A stretch of DNA of 44,904 bases from Peptococcaceae bacterium UBA7185. Its GTDB lineage: Bacteria; Bacillota; Peptococcia; Peptococcales; Peptococcaceae. The position numbers and the translations under genes are program-made. Shown here piece by piece: positions 29,759-39,207 of this stretch. The stretch lies in NCBI GenBank assembly GCA_002491065.1, contig DKVF01000008.1:1-44904 (forward strand), written 5' to 3'. A model generated the notes under the pieces. It searched no databases, was not told where the DNA came from, and worked only from the letters and a program-made list of their open reading frames with translations. Positions within the stretch are counted from its first letter, which is position 1. Each line of letters opens with the position of its first letter.

Positions 29759-31204
29759 TTACATGCTGTCCAGTTTTTCCGTCAACAGCTTGTTGATCAC
29801 TGCCGGATTGGCCTGTCCTTTTGATTCTTTCATAATCTGTCCCACCAAAAAGCCCATTGCTTTTTTCTTACCGGCCTTGTAATCTTCTACTGATTTTGGA
29901 TTGGCTTCTACCACAGCGGCAACCATATTTTTCAATGCGCCTTCATCAGAAATCTGCACCAAGCCCTGTTCCTTGATGATTGTGTCGGGGTCTTTGCCGG
30001 TAGCGAACATCTCACTGAACACTTTTTTGGCAATCTTTCCGCTGATTTCCCCTGAATCCACCAGCTTCAACAGTGCAGCCATCTGTTCCGGCTGAATTTT
30101 TACTTCGCTCAAATCAATACCGTCTGCATTCACTTTTGCCAACAATTCCACCATAATCCAGTTGCTAATCTTCTTCGCATCTGTATAGTGCGCCCGCACA
30201 CCGTCGTAAAAATCGACTAACGCCTTGGATGCAGTGATCACACCGGCATCATATTCCGGCAGTCCGTCTTCTTCAATCATACGCTGCCGTTTTACCTGCG
30301 GCATCTCCGGCAGAGAAGCGCGCAACTCTTCAATATATGCATCGGTCACCACGATCGGCGTCAAATCTGGATCGGGGAAATAACGATATTCATCAGAATC
30401 TTCCTTGCTGCGCAGACTGAAGGTCATACCTTTCCCGTCATCCCATGTGCGGGTTTCCTGTACAACCTTACCGCCGTCTTCCAAAATGTCGGTCTGTCGC
30501 TCAATTTCATACTTGATCACCCGTTCTACGGCGCGGAAGGAATTTAAGTTTTTAATCTCAGCACGGGTACCGAATTCTTTCTGTCCCACCGGACGCAGCG
30601 ACAAGTTCACATCGCAGCGCAGTGAGCCCTGCTCCATGCGCGCATCCGATACGCCGGTATATTCAATAATGGCTTTCAAATTGGTCAGGAAAGCCAGCAC
30701 ATCTTCTGCGCTACGCATATCCGGCTCGGAAACAATCTCAATCAATGGCACACCGGCACGGTTATAGTCAGCCAGGGAGCCCGCAGAGGTTGTGATGGTA
30801 GCGCCCTGATGAACCAGTTTCCCTGCATCCTCTTCCATGTGAATTCTTGTAATCCCGATACGTCTGGCCCCTTCACTGGTTTCGATGTCGATGTAACCAT
30901 GTTTGCAGATTGGCAGGTCAAATTGAGAAATCTGATAGGCTTTGGTTAAATCAGGATAAAAATAATTTTTCCGGTCAAATTTGCTGAAATGCGCAATCTC
31001 ACAGTTCATCGCCAAACCGGCTTTGATTGCATATTCCAACACTTTTTTGTTCAGAACAGGCAGTGTACCCGGCAGTCCCAGACAAACCGGGCAGACATGG
31101 GTATTTGGTTCTCCTCCAAAATCGGTAGGACAATTGCAGAAAATTTTGGTTTTTGTTTTCAGTTCTACATGGACTTCACAGCCAATGACTACTTCATAAT
31201 CCAT
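29759..31204 (-). CDS. gatB: Asp/Glu-tRNA amidotransferase subunit B
   Basis: This 481-residue subunit of the GatCAB complex binds the misacylated Glu-tRNA-Gln or Asp-tRNA-Asn and holds the kinase centre. The N-terminal cradle has the signature YEVVIGCEVHVELKTKTKIFC with CNCPTDFGGEPNTHVCPVCLGLPG, a zinc-site-like Cys set. The C-terminal YqeY-like tail domain ends KKKAMGFLVGQIMKESKGQANPA. It is the last gene of the pcrA-ligA-gatC-gatA-gatB run, three bases after gatA. Since asnS is also present, its main job here is probably Gln-tRNA formation. Confidence 0.97.
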   Translation of the reverse strand: MDYEVVIGCEVHVELKTKTKIFCNCPTDFGGEPNTHVCPVCLGLPGTLPVLNKKVLEYAIKAGLAMNCEIAHFSKFDRKNYFYPDLTKAYQISQFDLPICKHGYIDIETSEGARRIGITRIHMEEDAGKLVHQGATITTSAGSLADYNRAGVPLIEIVSEPDMRSAEDVLAFLTNLKAIIEYTGVSDARMEQGSLRCDVNLSLRPVGQKEFGTRAEIKNLNSFRAVERVIKYEIERQTDILEDGGKVVQETRTWDDGKGMTFSLRSKEDSDEYRYFPDPDLTPIVVTDAYIEELRASLPEMPQVKRQRMIEEDGLPEYDAGVITASKALVDFYDGVRAHYTDAKKISNWIMVELLAKVNADGIDLSEVKIQPEQMAALLKLVDSGEISGKIAKKVFSEMFATGKDPDTIIKEQGLVQISDEGALKNMVAAVVEANPKSVEDYKAGKKKAMGFLVGQIMKESKGQANPAVINKLLTEKLDSM

Positions 31205-31207
31205 TGC

Positions 31208-32674
31208 TTACAGCCCCTTTCCCTGGTTTGGTTTTAATCTGGTCAAGCTTGTATTCTGCTCCAGCGCGTAAGCTACCTGCAACAATGTAGGCTCTGCAAA
31301 GGCTTTTCCCAAAAGCTGTACGCCCACCGGCATTCCGTTGCGGTCTAAACCATAAGGCAACGACATTGCCGGAATCCCCGCCAGATTGCTGGGTATTGTG
31401 CAGATATCTCCTTTGTACAACGCCAATGGGTCCTGATTCTGCCCTTTATGCAGTGCAGTGGTCGGCGCAGTCGGTGCAATCAGGCAATCGTACTGGTCAA
31501 AAGCCCGGTCATAATCCTGCTTAATCAGATTCCTCACTTTCAATGCTTTCAGATAATACGCATCGTAATAGCCGGAACTCAGTGCATAAGTACCCAGCAT
31601 GATGCGGCGTTTCACTTCAGGGCCGAAGCCTTGTTTTCTTGTCTGACAGAACATACCTACCACGTCTTTGGACTGCACGCGCAAACCGTAACGCACACCG
31701 TCATAACGACCCAAATTGGAGCTGGCTTCTGCCGGAGCAATCAAATAATATGCTGGCATAGCATGACGGGTATAGGGTAATGAACATTCCTCCACATGGG
31801 CGCCCAATTCTTCCAGTTTTGCAGCGGCAGCGCGCACCTGCGCTTCCACATCAGGGTCAATGCCTTCTCCCAAATATTCTTTCGGCAAGCCGATACGCAA
31901 GCCTTTTACATCACCGGTCAATGCCGTTGTATAATCAGGGTACGCATAGTCCGCAGAGGTGGAATCTTTTTTGTCATAACCAGTGATGACATTCATAATC
32001 AATGCAGCATCTGTGACATCCTTCGCCAAAGGTCCAATCTGGTCCAAAGAGGAAGCAAACGCAATCAGACCAAAACGGGATACTGCACCGTAGGTTGGTT
32101 TCATGCCTACAATTCCGCAGAAAGAAGCCGGCTGTCGGATGGAGCCGCCAGTATCAGAGCCTAAGGCATAAACGGCTAAATCCGCAGCAACAGAAGCAGC
32201 GGAACCACCACTGGAGCCACCAGGTACACAATCTGCGTTCCACGGATTTTTCGTCGCAAAAAAGGCTGAATTTTCTGTCGTGGAGCCCATGGCAAACTCA
32301 TCCATATTGACTTTGCCCAACATGACAAAATCTTCTGCCTGCAGCTTATTCACCACAGTCGCGCTGTACTGCGGCTTGAAGCCCCGCAGCATATTGGAAG
32401 CGCAGGTTGTCTCAATGCCCTCTGTGCATAAATTGTCTTTCAAAGCCATCGGAATCCCTGCCAAAAGACCGATATTCTCCCCTGCTGCCAATTTTACATC
32501 TACAGACTTTGCCTGTTGCATAGCCAACTCATCGGTTACTGTGATGTAGGACTTTATCTCTCCGTCCAGCGCCTGAATCCGCTCCAGGTGCTCCTTTGTC
32601 AACTCTGTCGCACTGATTTCTTTTTTTATTAACAGATCGTGCAATTCGTGAATCGTTAATCTGGATGCTGTCAC
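31208..32674 (-). CDS. gatA: Asp/Glu-tRNA amidotransferase subunit A
   Basis: This 488-residue amidase-signature enzyme releases ammonia from glutamine for the amidation on GatB. The Ser-cisSer-Lys triad can be placed at Lys79 (MALKDNLC), Ser154 (PGGSSGGSAAS) and Ser178 (GSDTGGSIRQP), the same numbers as in the Staphylococcus aureus enzyme. The start is placed at the GTG at 32674, eight bases after AGGGGG; the TTG six bases upstream is only two bases from that site. It lies between gatC and gatB with very short gaps. Confidence 0.97.
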   Translation of the reverse strand: MTASRLTIHELHDLLIKKEISATELTKEHLERIQALDGEIKSYITVTDELAMQQAKSVDVKLAAGENIGLLAGIPMALKDNLCTEGIETTCASNMLRGFKPQYSATVVNKLQAEDFVMLGKVNMDEFAMGSTTENSAFFATKNPWNADCVPGGSSGGSAASVAADLAVYALGSDTGGSIRQPASFCGIVGMKPTYGAVSRFGLIAFASSLDQIGPLAKDVTDAALIMNVITGYDKKDSTSADYAYPDYTTALTGDVKGLRIGLPKEYLGEGIDPDVEAQVRAAAAKLEELGAHVEECSLPYTRHAMPAYYLIAPAEASSNLGRYDGVRYGLRVQSKDVVGMFCQTRKQGFGPEVKRRIMLGTYALSSGYYDAYYLKALKVRNLIKQDYDRAFDQYDCLIAPTAPTTALHKGQNQDPLALYKGDICTIPSNLAGIPAMSLPYGLDRNGMPVGVQLLGKAFAEPTLLQVAYALEQNTSLTRLKPNQGKGL

Positions 32675-32686
32675 AATCAATTCCCC

Positions 32687-32968
32687 CTAAACAATTTTCG
32701 GCACTTGGAACATGCCCTCAGACTGCTCCGGCGCATTTGCCAGTACCTTTTCCTGGGTAAAGCATTCGCCTACTTCGTCTTCCCGTAATACATTTTCGAT
32801 CGGCAGCACATGGGCCAAAGGAGCGACCCCTTCGGTGTCAATCTGCTGCAAACCTGCCATGGTGTCCAAAATCTGACTGAGCTGTTCCGCATACAAGGTG
32901 ATTTCTGCTTCATCTAAGTCCAGGCGGCTCAGTTTTGCAACCTTTTCCACAACGTCTTTGCTAATCAT
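32687..32968 (-). CDS. gatC: Asp/Glu-tRNA amidotransferase subunit C
   Basis: This 93-residue helper subunit wraps around the GatA-GatB interface and stabilises the complex. The N-terminal VEKVAKLSRLDLDEAEITLYAEQLSQIL is typical, as is the middle PLAHVLPIENVLREDEV. The start overlaps the ligA stop as ATGA, so translation is coupled to ligA. Confidence 0.95.
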   Translation of the reverse strand: MISKDVVEKVAKLSRLDLDEAEITLYAEQLSQILDTMAGLQQIDTEGVAPLAHVLPIENVLREDEVGECFTQEKVLANAPEQSEGMFQVPKIV

Positions 32969-34980
32969 TCTGCATCCTCCTTCAACATATTCAAAAATGT
33001 TTCTTCATCTATAATTGTAATGCCTAATTCCTGCGCTTTGGTCAGCTTAGACCCTGCGCTTTCTCCGGCTAATACATAATCTGTCTTTTTGCTCACGCTG
33101 CTGCTGGTTTTCCCGCCAGCCTGCTCTATAAGCGCTCCGGCTTCCCGACGGTCCAATGAGGGCAGCGTGCCTGTCAACACAAATGTTTTCCCCGCAAAGA
33201 GAGCCTTTTCCTGCTTTTCCGTTGAAACTTCTCCGCTGTCCAACGTCACACCGGCCTGTGCCAATTTTTTCAGAAAATCATGGTGCCGTTCTGTCTGAAA
33301 ATAATCAATAATACTCTCCGCAATTTTCGGCCCTACCTCGTCAATCTCCACAAAATCCTCATATGTCGCTTTCCCCAAAGCCTCTATCGAAGAAAAATGT
33401 CTGGCCAGCACCTTTGCCACGTTCTGGCCCACCAGCCGAATCCCCAGCGCATAAATGACCTGCGCTAACGTGCGATGCTTGCTGGCCTCCAGACTGCGCA
33501 GTAAATTATCCGCTGATTTTTCTCCCATACGCTCCAATTCAAGCAGCTGTTCCCGTTTCAGAAAATAGAGATCCGCAGCATTTCCGATGAATCCTGCCTG
33601 AAAAAGCTGCGTAATCACGGCAGGCCCCAAGCCTTCAATATTCATCGCATCCCGAGAAGCAAAATGAATAATCCCTTCCCGAACCTGCGCCGGACAGGTC
33701 ATCGAATCGCTGCAGCGCCAGGCCGCTTCCTCTTCTAAGCGAATAGCCGGCGCACCGCACACCGGACAGGTGCGAGGAAATACAAAGGCACGTTCGCTGC
33801 CATCCCGCCGTTCCGGCAGTACCGACACGATTTCCGGAATCACCTCGCCGGCCTTCTGAAGCACAACATAGTCGCCGATCCGAATATCCTTTTCACGAAT
33901 AAAATCTTCATTGTGCAGCGTAACACGGCTGATGGTACTGCCTGCCAGAAAAATCGGCTCCAGATTTGCCACCGGCGTAATGGCGCCGGTACGACCCACC
34001 TGCACCACGATATCTTTAATCCGCGTAATCCCCCGCTCCGGAGGAAATTTGTACGCAATGGCCCAGCGAGGATTTTTCGCCCGATTGCCCAATTTCTCCT
34101 GATCCGCCAACGAATTTACCTTAACAACCATCCCATCTATATCGAAAGGCAAATCATGACGATGCTCGCCCCAATACACACAATAATCGCAGATTGCATC
34201 TATATCGCTGCTGACAAAAGGCTCCATAGTGGTGAAGCCCGCTTCTTTCAGCAGCTCTATACATTGCGTATGAGTAGTGGGGTTCGCGCCTTCCACATGC
34301 ATTAACGTATATATAAATGCCCGCAAATCTCTCTGAGCGGTCACTTTGGGGTCTAGCTGGCGAATGGAGCCTGCCGCAGCATTACGGCAGTTGGCAAACA
34401 GGGATTCTCCGTTTTGCTCCCGCTGTGCATTGAGTCTGAGAAAAGAATCCTTGGGCAGATAGACCTCTCCCCGCGCTTCCAGCACCGGCAGATGATTTTG
34501 CAGCCGCAAAGGAATGTTTTTCACAGTGCGCACATTGAGTGTCACGTCCTCTCCGGTCACACCGTCTCCGCGGGTGACGCCATTTTGCAGTACGCCGTCC
34601 GCGTAATACAGTGCAATGGAAAGTCCGTCGATTTTGTATTCCACCACATATTCTACTGTTTCCTTCCCCAAATCATTGCAGATGCGCTGATGAAACTCCC
34701 GCAAATCCTCCGTACCGTAGGCATTCATCAAGCTCAATAAGCTATTGCGATGGGTATAACTGGCAAATTCCTTTAACGGCTCTCCCCCCACTCGCTGAGA
34801 GGGCGAATCGCTGCTGATCAGCTGCGGAAATTGTGCCTCTATCGCCAACAGCTCCCGCATCAAACAATCATATTGGTAGTCAGAAATTTCGGGATTATCC
34901 AACACATAATACTGTCTGTCATGATGGGCAATTTCTTTTTTCAGTTGTTCCAAGCGTTCTCCGGCTTGGTGTTCCTCCAT
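32965..34980 (-). CDS. ligA: NAD-dependent DNA ligase
   Basis: This 671-residue NAD+-dependent ligase seals nicks in replication and repair. The order is: Ia domain with the Tyr pair that binds NMN (DRQYYVLDNPEISDYQYD), nucleotidyl-transfer domain with the adenylated Lys116 (EYKIDGLS), OB fold, a Cys4 zinc finger (CPVCGAPAIRLEEEAAWRC and CPAQ), helix-hairpin-helix repeats, and a C-terminal BRCT domain (FAGKTFVLTGTLPSLDRREA). The start is at the ATG at 34980 with AGGAGG upstream; a GTG nine bases before overlaps that site. It lies 42 bases after pcrA. Confidence 0.97.
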   Translation of the reverse strand: MEEHQAGERLEQLKKEIAHHDRQYYVLDNPEISDYQYDCLMRELLAIEAQFPQLISSDSPSQRVGGEPLKEFASYTHRNSLLSLMNAYGTEDLREFHQRICNDLGKETVEYVVEYKIDGLSIALYYADGVLQNGVTRGDGVTGEDVTLNVRTVKNIPLRLQNHLPVLEARGEVYLPKDSFLRLNAQREQNGESLFANCRNAAAGSIRQLDPKVTAQRDLRAFIYTLMHVEGANPTTHTQCIELLKEAGFTTMEPFVSSDIDAICDYCVYWGEHRHDLPFDIDGMVVKVNSLADQEKLGNRAKNPRWAIAYKFPPERGITRIKDIVVQVGRTGAITPVANLEPIFLAGSTISRVTLHNEDFIREKDIRIGDYVVLQKAGEVIPEIVSVLPERRDGSERAFVFPRTCPVCGAPAIRLEEEAAWRCSDSMTCPAQVREGIIHFASRDAMNIEGLGPAVITQLFQAGFIGNAADLYFLKREQLLELERMGEKSADNLLRSLEASKHRTLAQVIYALGIRLVGQNVAKVLARHFSSIEALGKATYEDFVEIDEVGPKIAESIIDYFQTERHHDFLKKLAQAGVTLDSGEVSTEKQEKALFAGKTFVLTGTLPSLDRREAGALIEQAGGKTSSSVSKKTDYVLAGESAGSKLTKAQELGITIIDEETFLNMLKEDAE

Positions 34981-35022
34981 GGCACCCACCTCCTGTTTTT
35001 ATTTTTCCGGATTCACAATTTT

Positions 35023-37242
35023 TTACTCTACCTTTTTTATCGGCGCATACTTCACAAATAAATCCTTCATCCCAATCTCCGGAAAGATTACACGGACAGA
35101 CAGTTCTTCACCGCTGCCGGAAATGCCTACAATCACGCCTCTGCCCCACTTTTTATGCTCAATGGTATCATTCATCTGATAATCGCATTGCGGCTTGCTT
35201 TCATCGCTGCGCTTTGTCTGCAAAAAGACGCCGTCGCCCTTTCGCAGGCTTGCCTGGGAAGCTCCCGACGAAAGCTCGCTGCGCTCCCCACTCCGTTGCT
35301 TTGCCATCGCCTGATTCATATCCAGCAGCAGCTCCGAAGGAATTTCCCGCAAAAACCGAGAAACAGGATTGTAATTGGTACGGCCATACAGCATACGCTC
35401 TCCTGCTCTGGTCAGGAAAACCTGTTCCTTTGCCCGTGTCAGCGCCACATAACACAACCGGCGTTCTTCCTCCATCTCATCGGGAGACATGGCGTGAATG
35501 GCGCGATTGTGGGGAAATACACCTTCCTCCATCCCGGTAATGAACACCACTGGAAATTCCAACCCTTTGGCGCCGTGCATCGTCATAATTGTCACCGAAT
35601 CTTCTTCATCATCCATCTGGTCCAAATCGCTGAACAGCGCTACCTCTGCCAGGAAAGCCGACAAGGTCAGTTCCTCCGTATCCTCTCTACTATCAAAAGC
35701 TGTTGTGATAGAAAGAAACTCTTTCAAGTTTTCCAGCCTGGATTCTGCCTCTACCGTTTTCTCTATCTCCAAAGACTGCAAATAACCGCTTTCCTCCAGA
35801 ATTGTTTTGGTCAATTCGGTTACAGACATCGTCTGACTTAAAAGCCGGAATGTTTCCAGCAAACGCCCAAACTGTGCCATAATCAGTGCATATTTTTTGC
35901 CCACAGTGCTTTCTTCCGCCCGCAGCATCGCATCACTGATTGTCAATTGCTGTTCCTGAGCAAACTGCACCAGCTTGGCCCAGCTGGTATCTCCCACGCC
36001 TCGCCGCGGCGTAGCCAGAGCGCGCTCTGCGCTGATTACATCTGCCGGGTTTACGATAATGCGCAAATAGGCCATGATATCTTTGATTTCTTTACGTCCA
36101 TAGAATTTGAGTCCGCCAAAAATGCGATAAGGAATCATTTCTTTAATCAAAGTTTCTTCTAAAACACGAAACTGGGCCGTAGCTCTGCACAAAATTGCAA
36201 AATCACTGAACTTCCGCCCATCCTGCAGTCCGGCACGAACCTGCTGGACAATAAACAACGCTTCCTCCCGTTCGGTATAGCCCGTATAGCAGGCCAGTAA
36301 GCTTCCTTCTTTTTTTTCAGTCCAGAGCCTCTTGTCTTTGCGGTCTGCATTGTGACAAACCACGTGATACGCCGCATCCAAAATGCATTGGGTAGAACGA
36401 TAATTTTCTTCCAGCTTTACCACCCGCGCTGCAGGATAATCTTCTTCAAAACTGAGAATATTACGAATATCCGCCCCACGCCACTGATAAATAGACTGGT
36501 CGTCATCCCCCACCACGCACAGATTCTGATAACGGCTGGCCAACAGCTTTACCAATACATACTGCGCCATATTGGTGTCCTGATACTCATCCACCAAAAT
36601 ATACCGGAATCGCTCCTGATAGCGCTCCAGTACATCAGAATGCTCTGTAAAAAGCTGCACTGTCAACATAATGATATCATCAAAATCCAAAGCGTTGTTA
36701 CTCTGCAGCCTTTCCTGATAAATGCGGTAAATTTCTGCGTGCTGCTCCTCCAAAAAATCACTTTCCGCAGCAAAATACGCCTGCTGCGGTGTACGTAATT
36801 CATTTTTGTGCGCAGAAATACGGGCCGCCACCCCCCGCGGCGGGAACTTTTTTTCATCCAGATTTAATTCCCGCAAAATCATTTTAATCAAGGTTTGCTG
36901 ATCGGCATCATCATAAATTACAAAATTGCTGTCATATCCAATATAGTTAATTTCGCTGCGCAGTATACGCACACACGCCGAATGAAACGTGCTGGCCCAG
37001 ACTTTTTCACCGTCTTGTCCCACCAAGGCCACAATGCGCTGCCGCATTTCCTGCGCCGCTTTATTCGTGAATGTGATGGCTAAGATATTCCAGGGCGCCA
37101 CCCTTTTTTCATAAATCAAATAAGCGATGCGCGTCGTCAGCACCCGCGTCTTTCCCGAACCAGCGCCAGCCAAAATAAGCAACGGCCCTTCCGTACATTC
37201 CACTGCCTCCCGCTGCGGCATATTCAGCTGCGATAAATCCAT
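35023..37242 (-). CDS. pcrA: UvrD/PcrA-type ATP-dependent DNA helicase
   Basis: This 739-residue superfamily 1A 3'-5' helicase is involved in repair and in clearing replication obstacles. Walker A is GAGSGKT (26-32). Further motifs are TFHSACVRILR (Ia/Ib region), DEYQDTN (II), DDDQSIYQWRGAD (III), EENYRSTQCI (IV) and MHGAKGLEFPVVF with VALTRAKEQ (V/VI). The C-terminal tail has the Tudor-like IEHKKWGRGVIVGISGSG typical of PcrA. The ATG at 37242 has a modest GAGGG site. It opens the operon that continues with ligA and gatCAB. Confidence 0.96.
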   Translation of the reverse strand: MDLSQLNMPQREAVECTEGPLLILAGAGSGKTRVLTTRIAYLIYEKRVAPWNILAITFTNKAAQEMRQRIVALVGQDGEKVWASTFHSACVRILRSEINYIGYDSNFVIYDDADQQTLIKMILRELNLDEKKFPPRGVAARISAHKNELRTPQQAYFAAESDFLEEQHAEIYRIYQERLQSNNALDFDDIIMLTVQLFTEHSDVLERYQERFRYILVDEYQDTNMAQYVLVKLLASRYQNLCVVGDDDQSIYQWRGADIRNILSFEEDYPAARVVKLEENYRSTQCILDAAYHVVCHNADRKDKRLWTEKKEGSLLACYTGYTEREEALFIVQQVRAGLQDGRKFSDFAILCRATAQFRVLEETLIKEMIPYRIFGGLKFYGRKEIKDIMAYLRIIVNPADVISAERALATPRRGVGDTSWAKLVQFAQEQQLTISDAMLRAEESTVGKKYALIMAQFGRLLETFRLLSQTMSVTELTKTILEESGYLQSLEIEKTVEAESRLENLKEFLSITTAFDSREDTEELTLSAFLAEVALFSDLDQMDDEEDSVTIMTMHGAKGLEFPVVFITGMEEGVFPHNRAIHAMSPDEMEEERRLCYVALTRAKEQVFLTRAGERMLYGRTNYNPVSRFLREIPSELLLDMNQAMAKQRSGERSELSSGASQASLRKGDGVFLQTKRSDESKPQCDYQMNDTIEHKKWGRGVIVGISGSGEELSVRVIFPEIGMKDLFVKYAPIKKVE

Positions 37243-37319
37243 ATATTTCCCTCGCTCTCTCGTTCAGCAGGATCTGCGAACTGTTGTCATCTATCTGCAA
37301 TCTTTCATTTCAAAGAAAT

Positions 37320-37328
37320 ATTATAACA
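37320..37328 (-). promoter_or_regulatory. extended -10 promoter of the pcrA operon
   Basis: TGTTATAAT on the minus strand (hexamer 37325-37320) lies just after the MFS terminator and about 80 bases before pcrA. No good -35 box is seen. Confidence 0.5.
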
Positions 37329-37365
37329 AAAAAAATACAACTAGTCCATACGGAGCAGTTGTATT
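37327..37365 (-). terminator. terminator after the MFS transporter gene
   Basis: AATACAACT...AGTTGTATT on the minus strand is followed by a run of T. Confidence 0.85.
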
Positions 37366-37461
37366 TCTCATCTCAAAAATCCGCCTATTCACCTGTTATC
37401 ATGGGAACGCAGCCATATAAAAACGCACATTTTATGAATGCTCCCCATTCCCAGCAATCGT

Positions 37462-38898
37462 TTAGTGTTTCCGTTCCAGCAAACTATCCTTCATAAAATA
37501 AATCATGGGCGCGCTGATTAATAAAATCAACAAAGAATAGAAATTCACATCATTAATTGCAGTACACTCTATAAAACGTGCCTGTTCCGCCGCATCCATC
37601 TGTGAAGCCAGCCCCTGGGCCGTATAAAGAAGAATGTGGTTGCTGTACAACAAGCTGAACAAATTCACAGATATGGTAGAGATCATTTGTCTCGTCCAGG
37701 CAATCATTGCAGACGCATGACTCACCAACTGTACCGGCACCGAACTCATGGCAAAATTATTGACCATAGGCGTAATCATCCCCAAACCAATATACCGCAG
37801 GGAAAGCCAAACTGTAAACATCAAAATCGTCGTTGAGAGCGCAAAGTGACTGATTTCCCATGTAGCGTAAAGCAGCAAGATCATCCCGCAAAAGATGACA
37901 AAACGACTGCTAAATTTCTCTGCACCCTTTGCCGCAACAGGCGCCATAACCGCCATCAATATAGATGGCAAAAACATAGACACCCCCGCCTGCATACTAT
38001 CCATTCCCAATACATCCTGTAAAAATAAGGACATATAAATGGGCGCCAAACATGTGGCAATGGCAGCCACGCTATTCTGCATAAAACCAAATGTAAATCC
38101 CAGGTGACGAAAAACAGTGAAATTCAATAACGGTATATGGATATGCAATTCATGCCAGACAAAAAAGACCAACAACGCCACACTGCCCACTAACATGCCT
38201 ATGGTAACAGGTGAAGTCCACCCCACTCCATTTCCTCTGCTAAATCCCAACAACAATCCCACTGTGCCCACAGAAACACAGCATAATCCTAAAATATCTA
38301 ATTTACTGTCTGAGGGAATTGTATAATGGGGCACAAATTTCAGCACCAATAAGATGTCCAAAACAATCAAAGGAAGATTAATCAGAAAAATCGCCCGCCA
38401 ACCCCAATAGTGAATCAACACACCGGAAACAGAAGGCCCTAACGCCACGCCCACGGAAGTAACCATCGACACAACGGATATGGTCATCAGCTGTCTCTCC
38501 CTGGGAACGAACTGGTACACCAGCGCGCTGGGGACCGGCATAATAATGCCTCCCGCGATTCCCTGCAAAATACGGCAGCCTATCATCAATTCAATTGTAG
38601 GCGTGATGGCGCAGAGAATAGAAGCAACAGCCAGCAAAATCAAGCCTAAAAGCATTAACCGCCGTCCGCTGTACTTGTCCATAAAATAACCGATTGTCGG
38701 CAAAATAAGCCCTGTAGCCATCATATATCCCACTACAATCCACTGCACCGTAGCCATATCGGTATGATAATATTCGATTAGACTAGGTAAGGCAATATTA
38801 ATGTTGGTACTGTTCAGTACCGATAAAAATATAGCCACAATCGCTGCAAATACCAGCATTCGTTCTTGCATTCTTGTCAAATTTCCTGTCTCATTCAT
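37462..38898 (-). CDS. DHA2-family MFS drug transporter (EmrB/QacA type)
   Basis: This 478-residue membrane protein has about fourteen transmembrane segments, the count of the DHA2 drug:H+ antiporter group. Motifs include NSTNINIALPSL in helix 1, WIVVGYMMATGLILPTIGYFMDKYSGRR (motif A region) and the antiporter motif C-like stretch VALGPSVSGVLIHYWGWRAIFLINLP. It should expel drugs or metabolites; the substrate is unknown. The ATG at 38898 has GAGGCAAAG upstream. It is a single gene with its own promoter and terminator, and no regulator is adjacent. Confidence 0.93.
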   Translation of the reverse strand: MNETGNLTRMQERMLVFAAIVAIFLSVLNSTNINIALPSLIEYYHTDMATVQWIVVGYMMATGLILPTIGYFMDKYSGRRLMLLGLILLAVASILCAITPTIELMIGCRILQGIAGGIIMPVPSALVYQFVPRERQLMTISVVSMVTSVGVALGPSVSGVLIHYWGWRAIFLINLPLIVLDILLVLKFVPHYTIPSDSKLDILGLCCVSVGTVGLLLGFSRGNGVGWTSPVTIGMLVGSVALLVFFVWHELHIHIPLLNFTVFRHLGFTFGFMQNSVAAIATCLAPIYMSLFLQDVLGMDSMQAGVSMFLPSILMAVMAPVAAKGAEKFSSRFVIFCGMILLLYATWEISHFALSTTILMFTVWLSLRYIGLGMITPMVNNFAMSSVPVQLVSHASAMIAWTRQMISTISVNLFSLLYSNHILLYTAQGLASQMDAAEQARFIECTAINDVNFYSLLILLISAPMIYFMKDSLLERKH

Positions 38899-38935
38899 AT
38901 CTTTGCCTCAATATTCTAAAAAGTATTTTGCCTAC

Positions 38936-38944
38936 ATTATAGCA
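38936..38944 (-). promoter_or_regulatory. extended -10 promoter of the MFS gene
   Basis: TGCTATAAT on the minus strand (hexamer 38941-38936) stands about 40 bases before the start codon. The rest of 38945-39157 is AT-rich with nothing else recognisable. Confidence 0.55.
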
Positions 38945-39153
38945 TGTTTACAATTCATATTTCCATACTTTTGCACATTTCCGTTACTACATTTTTTATG
39001 CCTGCCGAGAAAATAACAAAAAAAGTTCGTTGTAACTCAAAATCATTTATCTGTAATAGATTCCAGTCCTTATGCAGTCAAACAGCAAAATTTCTTCTCT
39101 GCATTTACAGGGAATTTCCTCAAACAGCAAGAACTTTATCTGTAGATACACAC

Positions 39154-39198
39154 AAAAGCAGGCAGTCTTTTTCTCTTTCAGAGAAAGAAACTACCTGC
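39154..39198 (-). terminator. terminator after the peptidoglycan-binding/BsuPI gene
   Basis: On the minus strand GCAGGTAGTTTCTTTCTC pairs with GAGAAAAAGACTGCCTGC around a five-base loop, followed by TTTTG. It lies directly after the stop at 39208. Confidence 0.85.
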
Positions 39199-39207
39199 TG
39201 TGCCGGT